64,000 nucleotides of DNA, from NCBI GenBank assembly GCA_025917655.1, contig CP084611.1:2914001-2978000 (forward strand). Reading direction: 5' to 3'. The DNA comes from Chlorella sorokiniana. Taxonomy: Eukaryota; Chlorophyta; Trebouxiophyceae; Chlorellales; Chlorellaceae. This document shows, piece after piece, positions 1-10,148 of the stretch. Position numbers and translations under genes: made by a program. Every line of letters begins with the position of its first letter. Within the stretch, counting starts at the first letter, position 1. The notes under the pieces are model-generated. The model worked only from the letters and a program-made list of their open reading frames with translations, had not been told where the DNA came from and searched no databases.

Positions 1-877
1 GGTTGGCACGGTGGCGCGCTCCCTGGCCTGCTTTGAGTGCGAGGACCTGCGCATCGTGGAGCCACGATGCGACCATCTGGCACGCAGCTCCCGCAACGGC
101 AGCAAGGGCGCGCAGTTCCTGCTGTGGCGCGCTCAGCGGCACGACACGCTGCAGCAGGCGCTGGCAGATGCCGACTTCTCGGTGGCCTGCACGCGCTGGG
201 TGGCAGGCAGGGCGCTGCACCCGCCGCCGTCGCTAACTCTGCCGGTGCTTGCTAGACTGCACGACTGCAACACTCTCTCTGCACAGCTACGCTCCCCCAT
301 GCCCCACACCCTGCTGGCAATGCTGTCCCTTGCTTGCAGGGCGCCCCAACGCCTTCCGCAGCGTTTCAGAGCTGCTATCTGCACCCCAAATCGCAGCATT
401 GTTGGCGATTGAAGGATCATCGCAGTGCAGCAGTGGTCTAGCACACCCTGAGCTAGATATGCAGCAGCAGCAGCAGCAGCAGCAGCCAGCCCAGGGCGGG
501 CGCAGAAAAAGCTGGCGCTTGTTTTCGGCCGCGAAGTGAGCGGCCTCACAGCTGCAGAGGTGGAGGCGTGCGACGGCACACTGTCCATTCCCATTGGTCG
601 CCTGCAGGGTGAGTGAGTGACATGTGACGCGACAGCTGGGCTGCCGCGTGCTGTCTCTAGGGCCTGTTGGCCCTGATGCTGGCGCAGGCTGCCAACCTGG
701 CTGCAGCCCCCGCTGCCCCCAAACCTCGTTGCTGCAGAGTCCATGTCGTTGAGCCACGCTGTCAGCGTCGTGCTGTCACGCCTGTTTGAGGAGCGGCAGC
801 GCGCGACGGGCTACATGCTGCCTCAGGGCGTGGAGGACCTTGCCGCCGGCTTCCAGGACACTGGCGTGGAGCGGTGA
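1..877 (+). CDS. SpoU/TrmJ-family RNA 2'-O-methyltransferase, 5' truncated
   Basis: Catalyses S-adenosylmethionine-dependent 2'-O-methylation of tRNA or rRNA (family knowledge). The window opens inside the N-terminal SpoU motif, read as VGTVARSLACFECEDLRIVEP, followed by the helix DTLQQALADADFSVA. A later exon near 514-607 carries the SAM-site motif LALVFGREVSGLTAAEVEAC and IPIGRLQ. After an intron with donor GTGAGT near 608 and acceptor near 736, the last exon gives the signature SMSLSHAVSVVLSRLFEER and stops at 875-877. These are motifs 1, 2 and 3 of the knotted SpoU fold in the right order. The region 355-510 (APNAFRSVSELL and a CAG-encoded Gln run) is less certain, partly intron. The N-terminus lies outside the window. 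The precise substrate cannot be read; the HisXX-free TrmJ-like arrangement is only suggestive. Confidence 0.75.
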
Positions 878-940
878 TCGCGTACGGCTCGTCACTGGTT
901 TTGTACAACCATGTACATCTTGTTACATCTTGTTTACATG

Positions 941-945
941 TGTAA
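941..945 (+). terminator. TGTAA poly(A)-type signal
   Basis: TGTAA, the usual green-algal nuclear polyadenylation signal, lies 64 nt after the stop codon of the SpoU-type gene in a locally AT-richer stretch. No other gene is seen between 878 and 1144. Confidence 0.5.
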
Positions 946-1144
946 TGAGCAATTTCGTCTCAGGCACCGTTTCTGCAAAGGCAGCAGGGCTAACATTTCT
1001 GGGCATCTGGTGCTGGGAAGGCATGTGACTCCAGTGGGATGGTGGAGCTTGAGCAGAGAAGAGCGGGAAGAAGCAGGGCATGACACATGTCATCCAACGG
1101 GGTCTTGGTTAGAGGTGCATCTGTGACGCTGCGCCATGCAGTGG

Positions 1145-2128
1145 TCAGAAGCCATCCAGGAAGGGGAGCAGGTCCTCTGCATCGCCAACGTCCGGCAGGT
1201 CCACCTCGGGCAGGGTGATGTCGTCAATGCCTCCAGAGCCTGAAACAATTGTCAGGGTGCCCGAGACAGAGAGAGACATTGTGGATTTGGCAGCAAGCGG
1301 GCAGCCAAGGGGAATCGTGCTGTCTAGCCCCACTCACCAGGCCAGGCAAGCTGCTCGGCAACAGGAGAGGACGGGAGCGAGGGCAGGATGTCTTTCTGTA
1401 GGCCCTGCGACTGGTGCAGGCTGGCAGGCATACCCTGCGCAGCATACTCGCACTTAAATCAGTCAGCTGCGCAGGCCAAAGAGGCTGAGCCAGGCACGGC
1501 GGGCAGGCAGCATGCAGGTGTTGGTTCTCACCCAGGAGGGGAAGAAGGTGGGCAGGGCACGGCAGGGGAAGCTGGCCAGCGCGGCAAGGCGCTCCGAGAT
1601 CTCAGCATCCTCCGACGCCAGCCTGGCAGCCTCCAGCTGCTCCCAGCTTCGCCCAGCAATGCGCTCCACGCCACCCGCTGCCAGCGCATCCGCGCGGCTT
1701 GAAACCGAAGCTGCAGCTGCTGAAGGCATTTGTTGACCCTGCTTCTGCTCCTGCTGCTGCTGCTGCAGCAGAGCTGGCACTGGCTGGGAGGAGAGCGGGA
1801 CTGCCTTCTGCACTGCCTTTTGGGCTGACTGCGCGGCTGCCTTGCTGTTTGTGATGTCTCCCAGGGCGCGGCGCACAAGGGCTGCCCCGCCAGGAGTCTT
1901 GCCGAGGAGCGCGCCCTCTGCTGCACCGCCACCAAGGCTAGCACTGCTGTTGGTCAGGTTACCCAGTGCCTTGCGCACGGTAGGAAAGCCACCAGCCCCC
2001 TTCACCGCAAAAGAGCGTGCATTCTCACTGTCATCGTTCCCACTCTTAAGGGAGGACAGTGCTGCAGGGCGGTGCACGGCGGCCAAGGCGTTCTCGTCCT
2101 GTACATAGGGGCGCAGCCCCTGCTGCAT
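1145..2128 (-). CDS. PATRONUS-like securin candidate (DEN box, two D-boxes)
   Basis: Predicted inhibitor of separase, destroyed by the APC/C at anaphase (inference from plant PATRONUS). Complement of three exons: 1532-2128, 1338-1434 and 1145-1239, all with GT-AG borders and matching phase, giving 262 residues. The N-terminus has a DEN box at residues 11-13 (VQDENALAAVHR), then two exact RxxLxxxxN destruction boxes: RKALGNLTN at 52-60 and RRALGDITN at 86-94. A Gln-rich linker follows, then a segment ERIAGRSWEQLEAARLAS, an SSP motif (LPSLPSSPVAEQLAWPG) and an acidic C-terminal tail (DDITLPEVDLPDVGDAEDLL). This order of DEN box, RKAL-DITN D-box, proline-rich middle and acidic end is that of plant PATRONUS proteins, which evolve fast. 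Cyclins also have such D-boxes but no cyclin fold is present. The ATG at 2126-2128 opens the frame. Confidence 0.62.
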
Positions 2129-2411
2129 GTCGTGTGTAGTGCTTTTACGGCAGAGATGGTCGTTCAGAGCCGTAAGGCGTCCGGCGGGAGCGAGTCGGCG
2201 GGTTGTGCCAAGCTGAAGAAACGGGCACTACTTCAACGGTACGCGACGGTTGCGGCGAGCGAAATCGACACGATGGGGAGCCAGCTGACGGGAAATGTCT
2301 CCACCTGCCATTGTATCGCCGTGTGTACTGGCGGTTGTGCTGACTCTCCCTCCTTCGCGTCTGCCGGCTGCAGAAAAGGTCCTGATGCGCCGTATGTCCT
2401 AATCCGGCCTG

Positions 2412-5400
2412 TTGCCATGTTTCTGTTCCCGTCTTGACTCGGCTCCGCGGCCCGAAAGAGCGCTCGGGATCCGGATGCTTCATCAGAGCCTTTCACAGCA
2501 TTCTTGCAGCAGTCGTGATCAATTTGTCAGCGCCACAAGCAGCCCCAGGTGTAGGGCTCAGGTGGGGCGGCGGCAGCGATGTCGGCGGCAACAGCAACCG
2601 CCCCTTCAAAAGCCTCCACACAGCGCTGCAGCAGAAAATCCTGGAGATCAGGTTGCTTGTTCGCCGACAACGAATGCTAGACTCTGGCCTGTTGAGCGGT
2701 GCCAGCAGGAAGAGCCGCCGCCGCAGCAGCAGGGAGAGCCATCGCCGCCGCAGCAGGGAGAGCCGCCGCCGCCGCAGCAAGCAGATTGGAGGCCGCCGAG
2801 CCTGGCAGCGCGCCTCGCGGTTGGAGTGGCGCTAGCAACATCCTTGCTGCTGGCTCCCCGCTTGACAGCAGCAAGCGCAGCACGCAACCGACCAATTCCG
2901 TCAGCGGACAGGGTCGCTGCGTCGTTGGGACCGCAGCAGCGCGCAGGCCGCGTGGGCGCAGCGGTTGCATCAGTCGGCATCGGCAGCGCGTCTTCCGCCT
3001 TTCGCTCCGAGCGGGTTTCGACATAGCGGGGCACAAGCTGGCGGGGCTGCTGCAGCAGGTGCTCAGCGCCCACATCTTTGTCAAGATCGTGGCGCTGGTC
3101 CTGGTCGGCGCGCCCGTCATCTGGGCCTGGGGCTGCCTGTACGCCGCCATCACCGGAGCGCCCATCTCGCTGGGCGTGTTCAAAGTGGTGGGTGCTGCAG
3201 CTGCAGGGCAGCCTTGGTGTGGTGTGCTGGTGTTGGCAACCTCGCGTGTGGCTGACTCTGGTGGCGGCCGATGCTGCAGTACCACCGTGTAGCTGACTCT
3301 CGTTGATGCTGCAGTACACCGTGGTCCTGCGTGCGCCTGGTGCCCGCGTGACAGAGGAAACCAGCCTGCCGGCCGCCATACTGATCAACTGCGCGTTCAT
3401 TACGGTGCGAGAGGCGGCTGGCTGCTGCTGGGGCCTTTGCCTGCAGCTTGCCTTGCATGTCGACAGCTCGTGAAAGCTGCTGCCAATCTGCAGGGAATGT
3501 TCACGTTTGCGGTGCTCATTGGTCTGGTGTCGGAAGAAATCAAGTCACGGGTGAGCGTAGGACACAAAAGGTTGCTGGCCTGGGCCTGTTTTGCATGTGT
3601 TAATACCGACGGTGCCCCCCCCCCACCTCTCATCTCGTTCCCTCCTGGCCCCTGCAGCTGAGCGCTGTGCGCCGCGGCAACATCCCCCTCGCCATGAGCG
3701 ACCACACGCTGGTGCTGGGGTGGAACCGGCAGGCCCCCTGCTGCTGCGCCACATAGCCGCCAATGGGCACGGGGACAGCAGGGTGCTGGGCAGGTGGGCG
3801 ACCAAAGCGTGGTGCGGCCGGCGCGCGGCATGCGCAGCGCCGCGCCCGCTCCCGCGCCCACCCCGCGCGGCACCCCTCACCCCCCACCTGCGCCCCCGCT
3901 GCCACCAGGGAGGTGGTGGTGCTGGCTGACCGCGAGCGCGAGGAGCTGGATGCCGACGTGTCGCGCGCGCTGCACGGCAGCGGCCTGCGCTTTGTGACGC
4001 GGCGCGGCGCCCCCACTCGGTCAAGGACCTGGAGACGGTGTCGGCGGCGCACGCCAAGACCGTGCTGCTGCTGCACCCCGACAGGGACGAGGTGAGGCGC
4101 AGGGTGGAGGCGCGCGACAGGCGGAGGATGGGGTCACGTGGCACCGCATGCAGTCACACGCTTGCTCACCGCCCCGCCCCCTGCACCCTGCTCCCCGCCG
4201 CAGTCTGCCGAGGTGCACAAGACCGCGGCCCTGCTGGGGCTGCAGTCCTGCCGCAGCCACCCGTCCACCACGCTGCGGCAGCAGCGCGTGGTGGTCCAGA
4301 ACCCGGAGGTGCCCGCCCCCGGCGCCGGCCGCGAGGGCCACCCCAGCCACACCGTGGCCAGCGTCATGCAGCGCTCGCTGCCGCCGGCTGCCGCCATCAA
4401 GCTGGTGGAGGTCAACGGTGGGTGTGCGGGAGGGGAGGGGGTGTCCCCACACCCGGCCCGCACCCGGCAGCGGCAACCCTCCTTGCGCAGCTGCCCACAC
4501 CGCCCCCGAGCGCCGCTGCTGCGCAGGCAACCGCAACATGGCGCGCCTGCTGGCCCAGTCTGCGGTGCAGCCCGGGGTGAGCACCATCCTGGGCCAGATT
4601 GCGGCCTCTGCCCCCGGCGCCCCCGACTTCCACGTCGTGGACCTGAACGCCTGGCGCCTGCTGGGGCCGGGGACGACGCCGCGCGCATCACCTACCAGGC
4701 GCGCCCCCGCACCCTGGCGCTGTGCTGAGCTGTGCTTCGCTGCGCATTCTGTGTGCACGCTCCAGCAGGCAGGCGAGGGGGCGCAGGCACACGTGCCAGG
4801 CTGCTGCTGCAACACAGGCGTGAGGTGGGTCGTCCTTTCAGGCGCCCATCATGCTTGCCCCCCGCCGTGCCTGCAGGATGCGCGGCGGCGCCTGCCGGAC
4901 GTCGCCGTGTGCGGCTACATCTCGCACGTCGACCGCCGCACGGTGCTCAACCCGCCCGACGGCCAGCAGCTCAGCCGCGGCGACAAGCTCATCGTGCTGG
5001 CGCACCGCGCCGCGCCGCAGCTGGCGGGCGAGGGCTGCGCGGCGGCGGGGCTGGACCTGCAGGCGCTGCAGGCGCAGCTGGAGGCGGCGGTGGCCCCCGC
5101 CCCCACCCCCAAGAGCATCGTGGTTGTGGGGTGGAGCGGGCCGCTGGGCGACCTCATGGTGGGTGGGCGGGCGGGGCTGGGGCGCAGCGATGCTTGGACG
5201 GCAGAGCCGTGCCCGGACAGCGGGGACCAGCCTGGCGGCCTGCCCCGCACGCTCCCCACCCCGCGCCCCTGCTCCGCCGCCGCCCGCCGCCGCAGACGGG
5301 GCTGTGCGACTTTGCTGCGCCCGGGTCGGAGGTGACGGTGGTGGGGCGGCGCGGCCGCCCGACTGCCTGGGCGACAGCCCGCACGTGGAGGTGGAGGGGC

Positions 5401-6127
5401 GGTCGGTTCGCTTCCTGGAGGCGGACGTGACTCGGCGGGAGGCGTTTGAGCGCGCGGGGTGGCCTCCGCCCACGCCGTCATCCTGGGCAGCGTGCAGGCG
5501 GAGGACGCGCGGGACGCCGACGCCCGCATGCTCACCTCGCTGCTCATGGTGCAGGACCTGTGCAACAGCCGGTGCGCCCCGGCAAGCCCCCACACATCGT
5601 GGCCTGCATCCAGTTCCCGGGTAAGCTGGCCCGCTCTTGTGCAACGCCGCGCTGCGCTGGCGCTGGCCCCCCGCGGACCCGCCCTTGCGCTCAGGCTGGC
5701 TGGGGCCCCGGCCCCGCTGTGCGCCACCGACGGCCGGCACCCCCTTGCCGCGGGTGCAGAGACGGTGGCCACCGCCACCCACATCCTGACGGAGCTGGCA
5801 CGCACGCGGCTGACGGCGGAGCTGCTGCAGCCGGGGGAGCTGGTGTCGGGCATGCTGCTGCAGGTGGCGCACGAGCCGGCCCTGGCGGCGGCGCTCTCCG
5901 AGCTGATCGACTCCTCGGTGGGCAACGAGCTGTACCTGCGCCGACCCGAGCGGTACGGCCTGGGCAGCGCCGGCGCCTCGTTCGCGGAGGTGGCGGAGCT
6001 GGCGCGCTTCCGCGGCGAGACGGCGCTGGGCTACGTCAGCGGTGACCAGCTGCACCTGGTGCCCAGCTCGGGCGCGGCGGTGCACCTGTCCAAGGACTCG
6101 CGCGTCGTGGTGCTGGCCAGGAGCTGA
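2412..6127 (+). CDS. CASTOR/POLLUX-like ion channel with RCK-type domains
   Basis: Membrane cation channel of the CASTOR/POLLUX/DMI1 family (nuclear envelope or plastid envelope in plants). A transmembrane pair is seen near 3060-3190 (FVKIVALVLVGAPVIWAW) and 3311-3550 (YTVVLRAPGARVTEET, then GMFTFAVLIGLVSEEIKSR). The cytosolic part starts with SDHTLVLGWNRQ at 3696-3731 and gives the first Rossmann-like RCK domain (EVVVLADREREELDADVSRA; VKDLETVSAAHAKTVLLL), followed by IISHVDRR-type and second-domain sequence (VCGYISHVDRRTVLNPPDG, DKLIVLAHR). A second half repeats the pattern and ends LHLVPSSGAAVHLSKDSRVV with stop at 6125-6127. About ten introns. The reading frame breaks at C5 runs 3734-3738 and 4010-4014 and again near 4670, 5455 and 5570; each is mended by one base. 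The N-terminus is unresolved: a hydrophobic stretch near 2830-2870 is in another frame from the pore exon. Confidence 0.78.
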
Positions 6128-6257
6128 GGGCGGCGCCGTGGTGCTGGCCAGGAGCTGAGGGCGGCGCCGTGGTGCTGGCCAGGAGCTGAGGGCGGCGCCG
6201 TGGTGCTGGCCAGGAGCTGAGGGCGGCGCCGTGGTGCTGGCCAGGAGCTGAGGGCGG
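6107..6257 (+). repeat. 31-bp tandem repeat, about 4.9 copies, overlapping the channel stop codon
   Basis: Four full copies and one partial copy of a 31-bp unit beginning GTGGTGCTGGCCAGGAGC start at 6107, 6138, 6169, 6200 and 6231. The copies are essentially identical. The first copy encodes the last residues of the channel (VVLARS) and its TGA, so every copy carries a duplicate stop codon. There are no spacers, so this is a simple minisatellite in the 3' UTR. Confidence 0.95.
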
Positions 6258-6470
6258 GCGAGGAGGCGCAGCCGACCGCTGCGCAGCGCACCCCGTGGAA
6301 ACCACTGGTCATTGCACGCAGAATCTCTGCTGTGACCCTTTGTGCACCCCAATTTTCTCATCCCTGCCGCGCATGCGCTGTGCTGCAGGACGATGTTGGA
6401 CCTCATAAGCTTAGCTGTATTGTTTTGCTTCCCCACTCATTTTCTCATCATTTTGCAAGCTACTGGAAGT

Positions 6471-6990
6471 ATGTCAAGCAAACAGACAGCCGCCAGGCCT
6501 GCTGGGGTGGGCACCCCTCGGGGTTCCAGCGCTGTGAAGGGGGTCTGGCCTGTTCCACTGTTTGGCACGAGAGCTGTGTGCTCGTGTCACCCGTCCAAGG
6601 CAGCCTGCATACGCAACCTTGGATGCTGGTGATCAAGCCCGGTTGCTTACCAGGATGCTTGGCTGTGCAGGATGCTGCTGACGCTCCCGAGTCAGGGAGC
6701 AGGCGCCCAGCACAGGAGCAGCCGGACCTGAGGGGAGCCACCACCGGCCCATTGTCAACCAGCCAGGTGCCAGCTGCCGCCTGCGCATGTCAAGGCATGC
6801 TGTGCTGCTGATTTGTCGCACCACTCGAGCTCCTTAGGGGAAATGGTACTGTGTGTGTTTTCTCTGCTGCAGCGCATCATCTTCTTTCCGCGCGCAGGAA
6901 GGCCACAGCGAGAAGGAGAAGAATGCTCCTGAGAGCGGCGGTATCCGCGACCGCACCGCCGGCACTGGGCACACAGCGCAGCCAAGCTGA
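6471..6990 (+). CDS. Small hydrophilic, probably disordered protein (hypothetical, three exons)
   Basis: Not recognised. A plausible three-exon reading starts at ATG 6471 (MSSKQTAARPAGVGTPRG), continues in an exon after CAG at 6670 (DAADAPESGSRRPAQEQPDL, ending TSQ before GTGCCA), and ends in an exon starting at 6898 (EGHSEKEKNAPESGGIRDRT) with a stop at 6988-6990. The result is about 86 residues, rich in Ser, Gly, Glu, Lys and Arg with no hydrophobic core. The first donor (GTCTGG) is weak, so the first junction is uncertain. The same composition through all three exons is the main support. It sits directly after the channel gene on the same strand, and could be its own gene or an artefact. 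Confidence 0.35.
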
Positions 6991-7600
6991 AGTCACAACG
7001 CTCTCTAGCAGAAGGATCAGTGGTGCAAGGGCCGCTGAAGCCAGGATGACACGCAGCAGATGGCATGAGCCAGCACGCCGCGGCACATCCAGGTGTATCG
7101 AAAAGTACACGGGTTCAGTTATATGCTTCAAGTTTTCAAGTTACAGAGAGATACAATCACCTGGCTCGTTCACCTCGCACAGCCTGCTCGCTGTTGGGCA
7201 GGCTGCCCGGCGATTGGTCTGTTTGACCTTCTTCGTCAATCAGTCTGCAACGCGTGTTGGATAGGAATATGACCACAGATCGCGGCGAAACCACGGCAGA
7301 AGCCGGAAGGACACCCGCTGCGAGTGGCACCATCAAGTGGCAGCAGACGGCTCACGGCAAGGGCAGGGTGCGACCACGCAAAGCACCACTGCCAGAAGCT
7401 GTGGCGAACGTACTGCGCCTCACAGCGGTAGCTTACACGTAGGGAGGGAGGATGGGCTGCGGGCGGGTGCTGCGGCAGTGCTGCCCTTTCCCCCACCCCC
7501 TCTGTTCTTCCTTGTGTGTGCGACTTACAAGTTGCGCACTTAAATGTGTCGCGCGGGTTCACCCCATCCCCAAATCGATCGGTCGCCCCGCTCCCACGCA
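6991..7600. other. Intergenic stretch, possible unidentified first exon
   Basis: The region is AT-richer than the flanking genes around 7100-7260. It holds an open frame from ATG 7269 (MTTDRGETTAEAGRTPAASG) that ends before 7443 and could be an upstream exon of the JmjC-like gene, but its phase does not match the acceptor at 7600. Nothing else recognisable. Confidence 0.4.
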
Positions 7601-10148
7601 GGGATGCGGAGCACGGCGAGCGCGAGGGCGACCCGCGCCCGCGCTTCCCGGAGGCGGCTGCGCGGGGCTGGGTGGAGTATGTGGAGCTGGACAGCGCGCA
7701 GCGCGTGTACCGCGCCATCAACCAGATGCGCGCGCACCAGCCGGTGCTGCTGCGGGGCACGCCGCTGGTGGCTGGCCTGGTGGGGCGCTGGAGCTTCCGC
7801 CACCTGGTGAGCCAGCGGCGGCGGCGTGAGGTTGGAGGCAGGGGGCAGGCAGGGAGAAGTCCAGCGGCCACCACGAGCCCGTGCAAACCCCGTTTGTGGC
7901 CCTGCGCAGGCAAGCAGCATTGGGGCGGACCGCCAGCTGCGCGTGCTGTGCTCGGACGCCAAGCGCCGCCGCTTCATCGAGTGCGACGACGCCAAGAACG
8001 TGTACGGCGGGTGGGCCGGCAGCCGTCCCAGCACCACCGCAGCGGCATGCACCCCGCACCCACCCGCTGCCCACTGCCCTCCCATTGTTGTTCTTCAGCC
8101 TGCTCCATCCAGTCAGCGCGCTGACATGCGAGACCGCCGCCCGCCCCCACCCCCCACAACGCCCCACACACCGCCCCCCAGCATGTACCACGTGCGCGAG
8201 CCGGAGACGCAGCGCCTCGACATGGCCTTCCCCGACTTTGTGCAGTGTGCGGCGCAGTGGCGCGCACGCAGGGTGCATGTGCGGGTGAGCCGGCCACACA
8301 GAGGCCTGGAGGGGGAGGGGGCCGGCCGGGGCTCGCCGCTGCTGCGCGTCGCGTCGGCGGTGCTGGTGTCGATCGCGGGGATCCCTTGTGGCCCTTTCTT
8401 CCGTATGTGAGCGCAGGAGACCGTGATGGAGTTTGCTGAGGAGCAGCGGACGGCGCCGGGGACGGGCGGCCAGCCCCGAGCAGCGGCGGGGGCGCTGCGC
8501 AGCGCACGCGGCCGCGCGTGTGCCCGCACAGCGCCTGCGGCCGGGGCTGCGCCACGACCTCGAGGGCGGCGTGGACTGGGGCTGGCTGGGGGGCCTGCTG
8601 CGCACTCAGGGCCACGGCCCCGTGGCGGCGGTGGACCTTGAGGCGGGCACGGCCGACGGGCTGCTGCCGGCGCGGTACGAGCTGCGGGACAGGCTGGTGG
8701 CGCAGGTGGCGGGCGCCGCCGCGTGCTGCTGCTGAGCCCCGAGCAGGCGTTTGCCGGGCTGTACCCCTACCCCCTGCACCACCCCTACGACCGCCACTCC
8801 ATGGTGGACCTGGAGGCGCCAGACCCCGCGCTGTGGCCCAAGGCGGGCGACCTGCGCGGCCTGACCGCCGTGCTGGGCCCCGGCGACGTGCTCTATGTGC
8901 CTGCCTTCTGGTGTGTGCCCGTGTTTGTACTGTGTGTGGGGTGGGGTGGGTGGGCGGAGGGGACAGACTTGAGGGCCAACGCCGCGTGTGTGCAACCAAG
9001 GTGGACTGCCCGGTGTGCAGCAGGCCTGCAGCGCCTGCTGCCTTGGCTGAGCCACGCGCGGTCTGCCCCCCTCCCCTCCCCCACAGGTTCCTGCACAGCC
9101 AGGACCTGGAGAGCGAGTGCCTGGCCCTGACCCTGCACCTGTCCCAGGGCGCGCGGCCGCCGTCGCCGGAGGGCACGCCGCTGCGCCTGTCGCGGGCGCT
9201 GGAGGCGCGGGTGGCGCAGGTGGAGGGGGCGGGGGAGGTGCGGCACTGGCTGCAGCTCATCGGCCACGGCGAGGAGCACGAGTGGATCGACCTGGGCACG
9301 GTGGGTGGGTGCAGGAGGGGGGCGCTGGGGCGGTGGTGTGTGTGTGTGTCGGTGGGGCAACTTCCAGCAACATGGACCGGCATGGGTGCATGCGGGTGGG
9401 CAACCGGCACAGCCAACTCGAGGGATGGGCGGCTGCCAGCAAGGAGCGCGCAAGCGTAGGCCCAGTCCTGGGCTGGTATGCGCACCAGGCCGGCTGCCCT
9501 CCACCGCCTGCCCCCTTGCACACAAGCAGGTGCGGGGCTACCGCCGCATCGTCTTCTGCCAGGGCGTGCGGGACGACGTGGAGGCGGCGCTGGGCCCCGC
9601 AGCCTGGGCGCACTGGCTGCCCCGCATGTGCGAGGGCCGCCTGGTGCCCACGCCGTGGCTGAACAAGGTGGGTGGGCTGGTGGTGGTGGGCGGCTGGGGG
9701 GGAGGAGAGCGCCGCTTCCCTGCCAGGTGCCTGACGCAGCGCAAGGCGCCCTCACCCCTGCCGCCCGCCTGCCGCCCGCCTGCCGCCCGCAGGACTTCCG
9801 CGAGCCGCTCTACCTGCTGGAACGGCCGGTGGTGCTGCAGGACGGCCGCACCGAGGAGGAGCGCAAGTACCCGGAGCTGTTCAGGTGGGCGCCCGCGCTG
9901 CGACGCTGCGGCCACTGCCCGCCTGGCAGAGATGCATGGGGGTCCAGGTCATTCAGGCCCACGTGGCAGGCAGCGCTGCACAGGCTGCCGGGTAAGGCTG
10001 CCGCACGCTGCGCCCTGTACACTGGCGCAGGACCAAGCTGACGAGGGAGGGGTGGCACGTGCCCGCCCCCGTCAGCACGGTGCCCATCCCCGGGGTCAAC
10101 ATGCCCAAGGACGCCGACTACCGCACCTGGGGCATGGCCAGCGCGTGA
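7601..10148 (+). CDS. FIH-like JmjC/cupin-8 protein lacking iron ligands (predicted pseudo-hydroxylase)
   Basis: Resembles the asparaginyl hydroxylase FIH (HIF1AN) along most of its length. Segments in order: INQMRAHQPVLLRGTPLV, then a DWGWL exon near 8570 (FIH has WNW), then LSPEQAFAGLYPYPLHHPYD at 8736-8790 with RHSMVDLEAPD, and LGPGDVLYVPAFW near 8874-8910, continued after an intron by FLHSQDLESECLALTLHLS. The later exons (YRRIVFCQGVRDDVEAALG; PLYLLERPVVLQDGRTEEE; VPIPGVNMPKDADYRTWGM) form a C-terminal region I cannot place; stop at 10146-10148. At the place where FIH has the HxD iron pair, this gene reads LLPARYELRD (8661-8690), so His is Arg and Asp is Glu, and the following oxoglutarate Lys is Ala. 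A one-base break near 8719 (GGGCGCC) separates two well-matching parts. The start codon was not found; 7601 follows an acceptor AG. Confidence 0.7.

Noticed and set aside
461-486. Polyglutamine tract in the SpoU-type methyltransferase
   Set aside because: The CAG run lies between two conserved blocks in a different frame from the following one; it may be intronic, so I do not claim a polyQ protein.
6107-6257. Regular 31-bp repeats resembling a CRISPR array
   Set aside because: The units abut with no spacers and the locus is eukaryotic nuclear DNA.
4838-6436. A 532-residue open frame on the minus strand
   Set aside because: Antisense to the channel gene and running through the 31-bp repeat; composition artefact of high GC.
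7974-9755. A 593-residue open frame on the minus strand
   Set aside because: Low-complexity Pro/Ala/Arg/His mirror of the FIH-like exons and introns; no motif, no plausible start.
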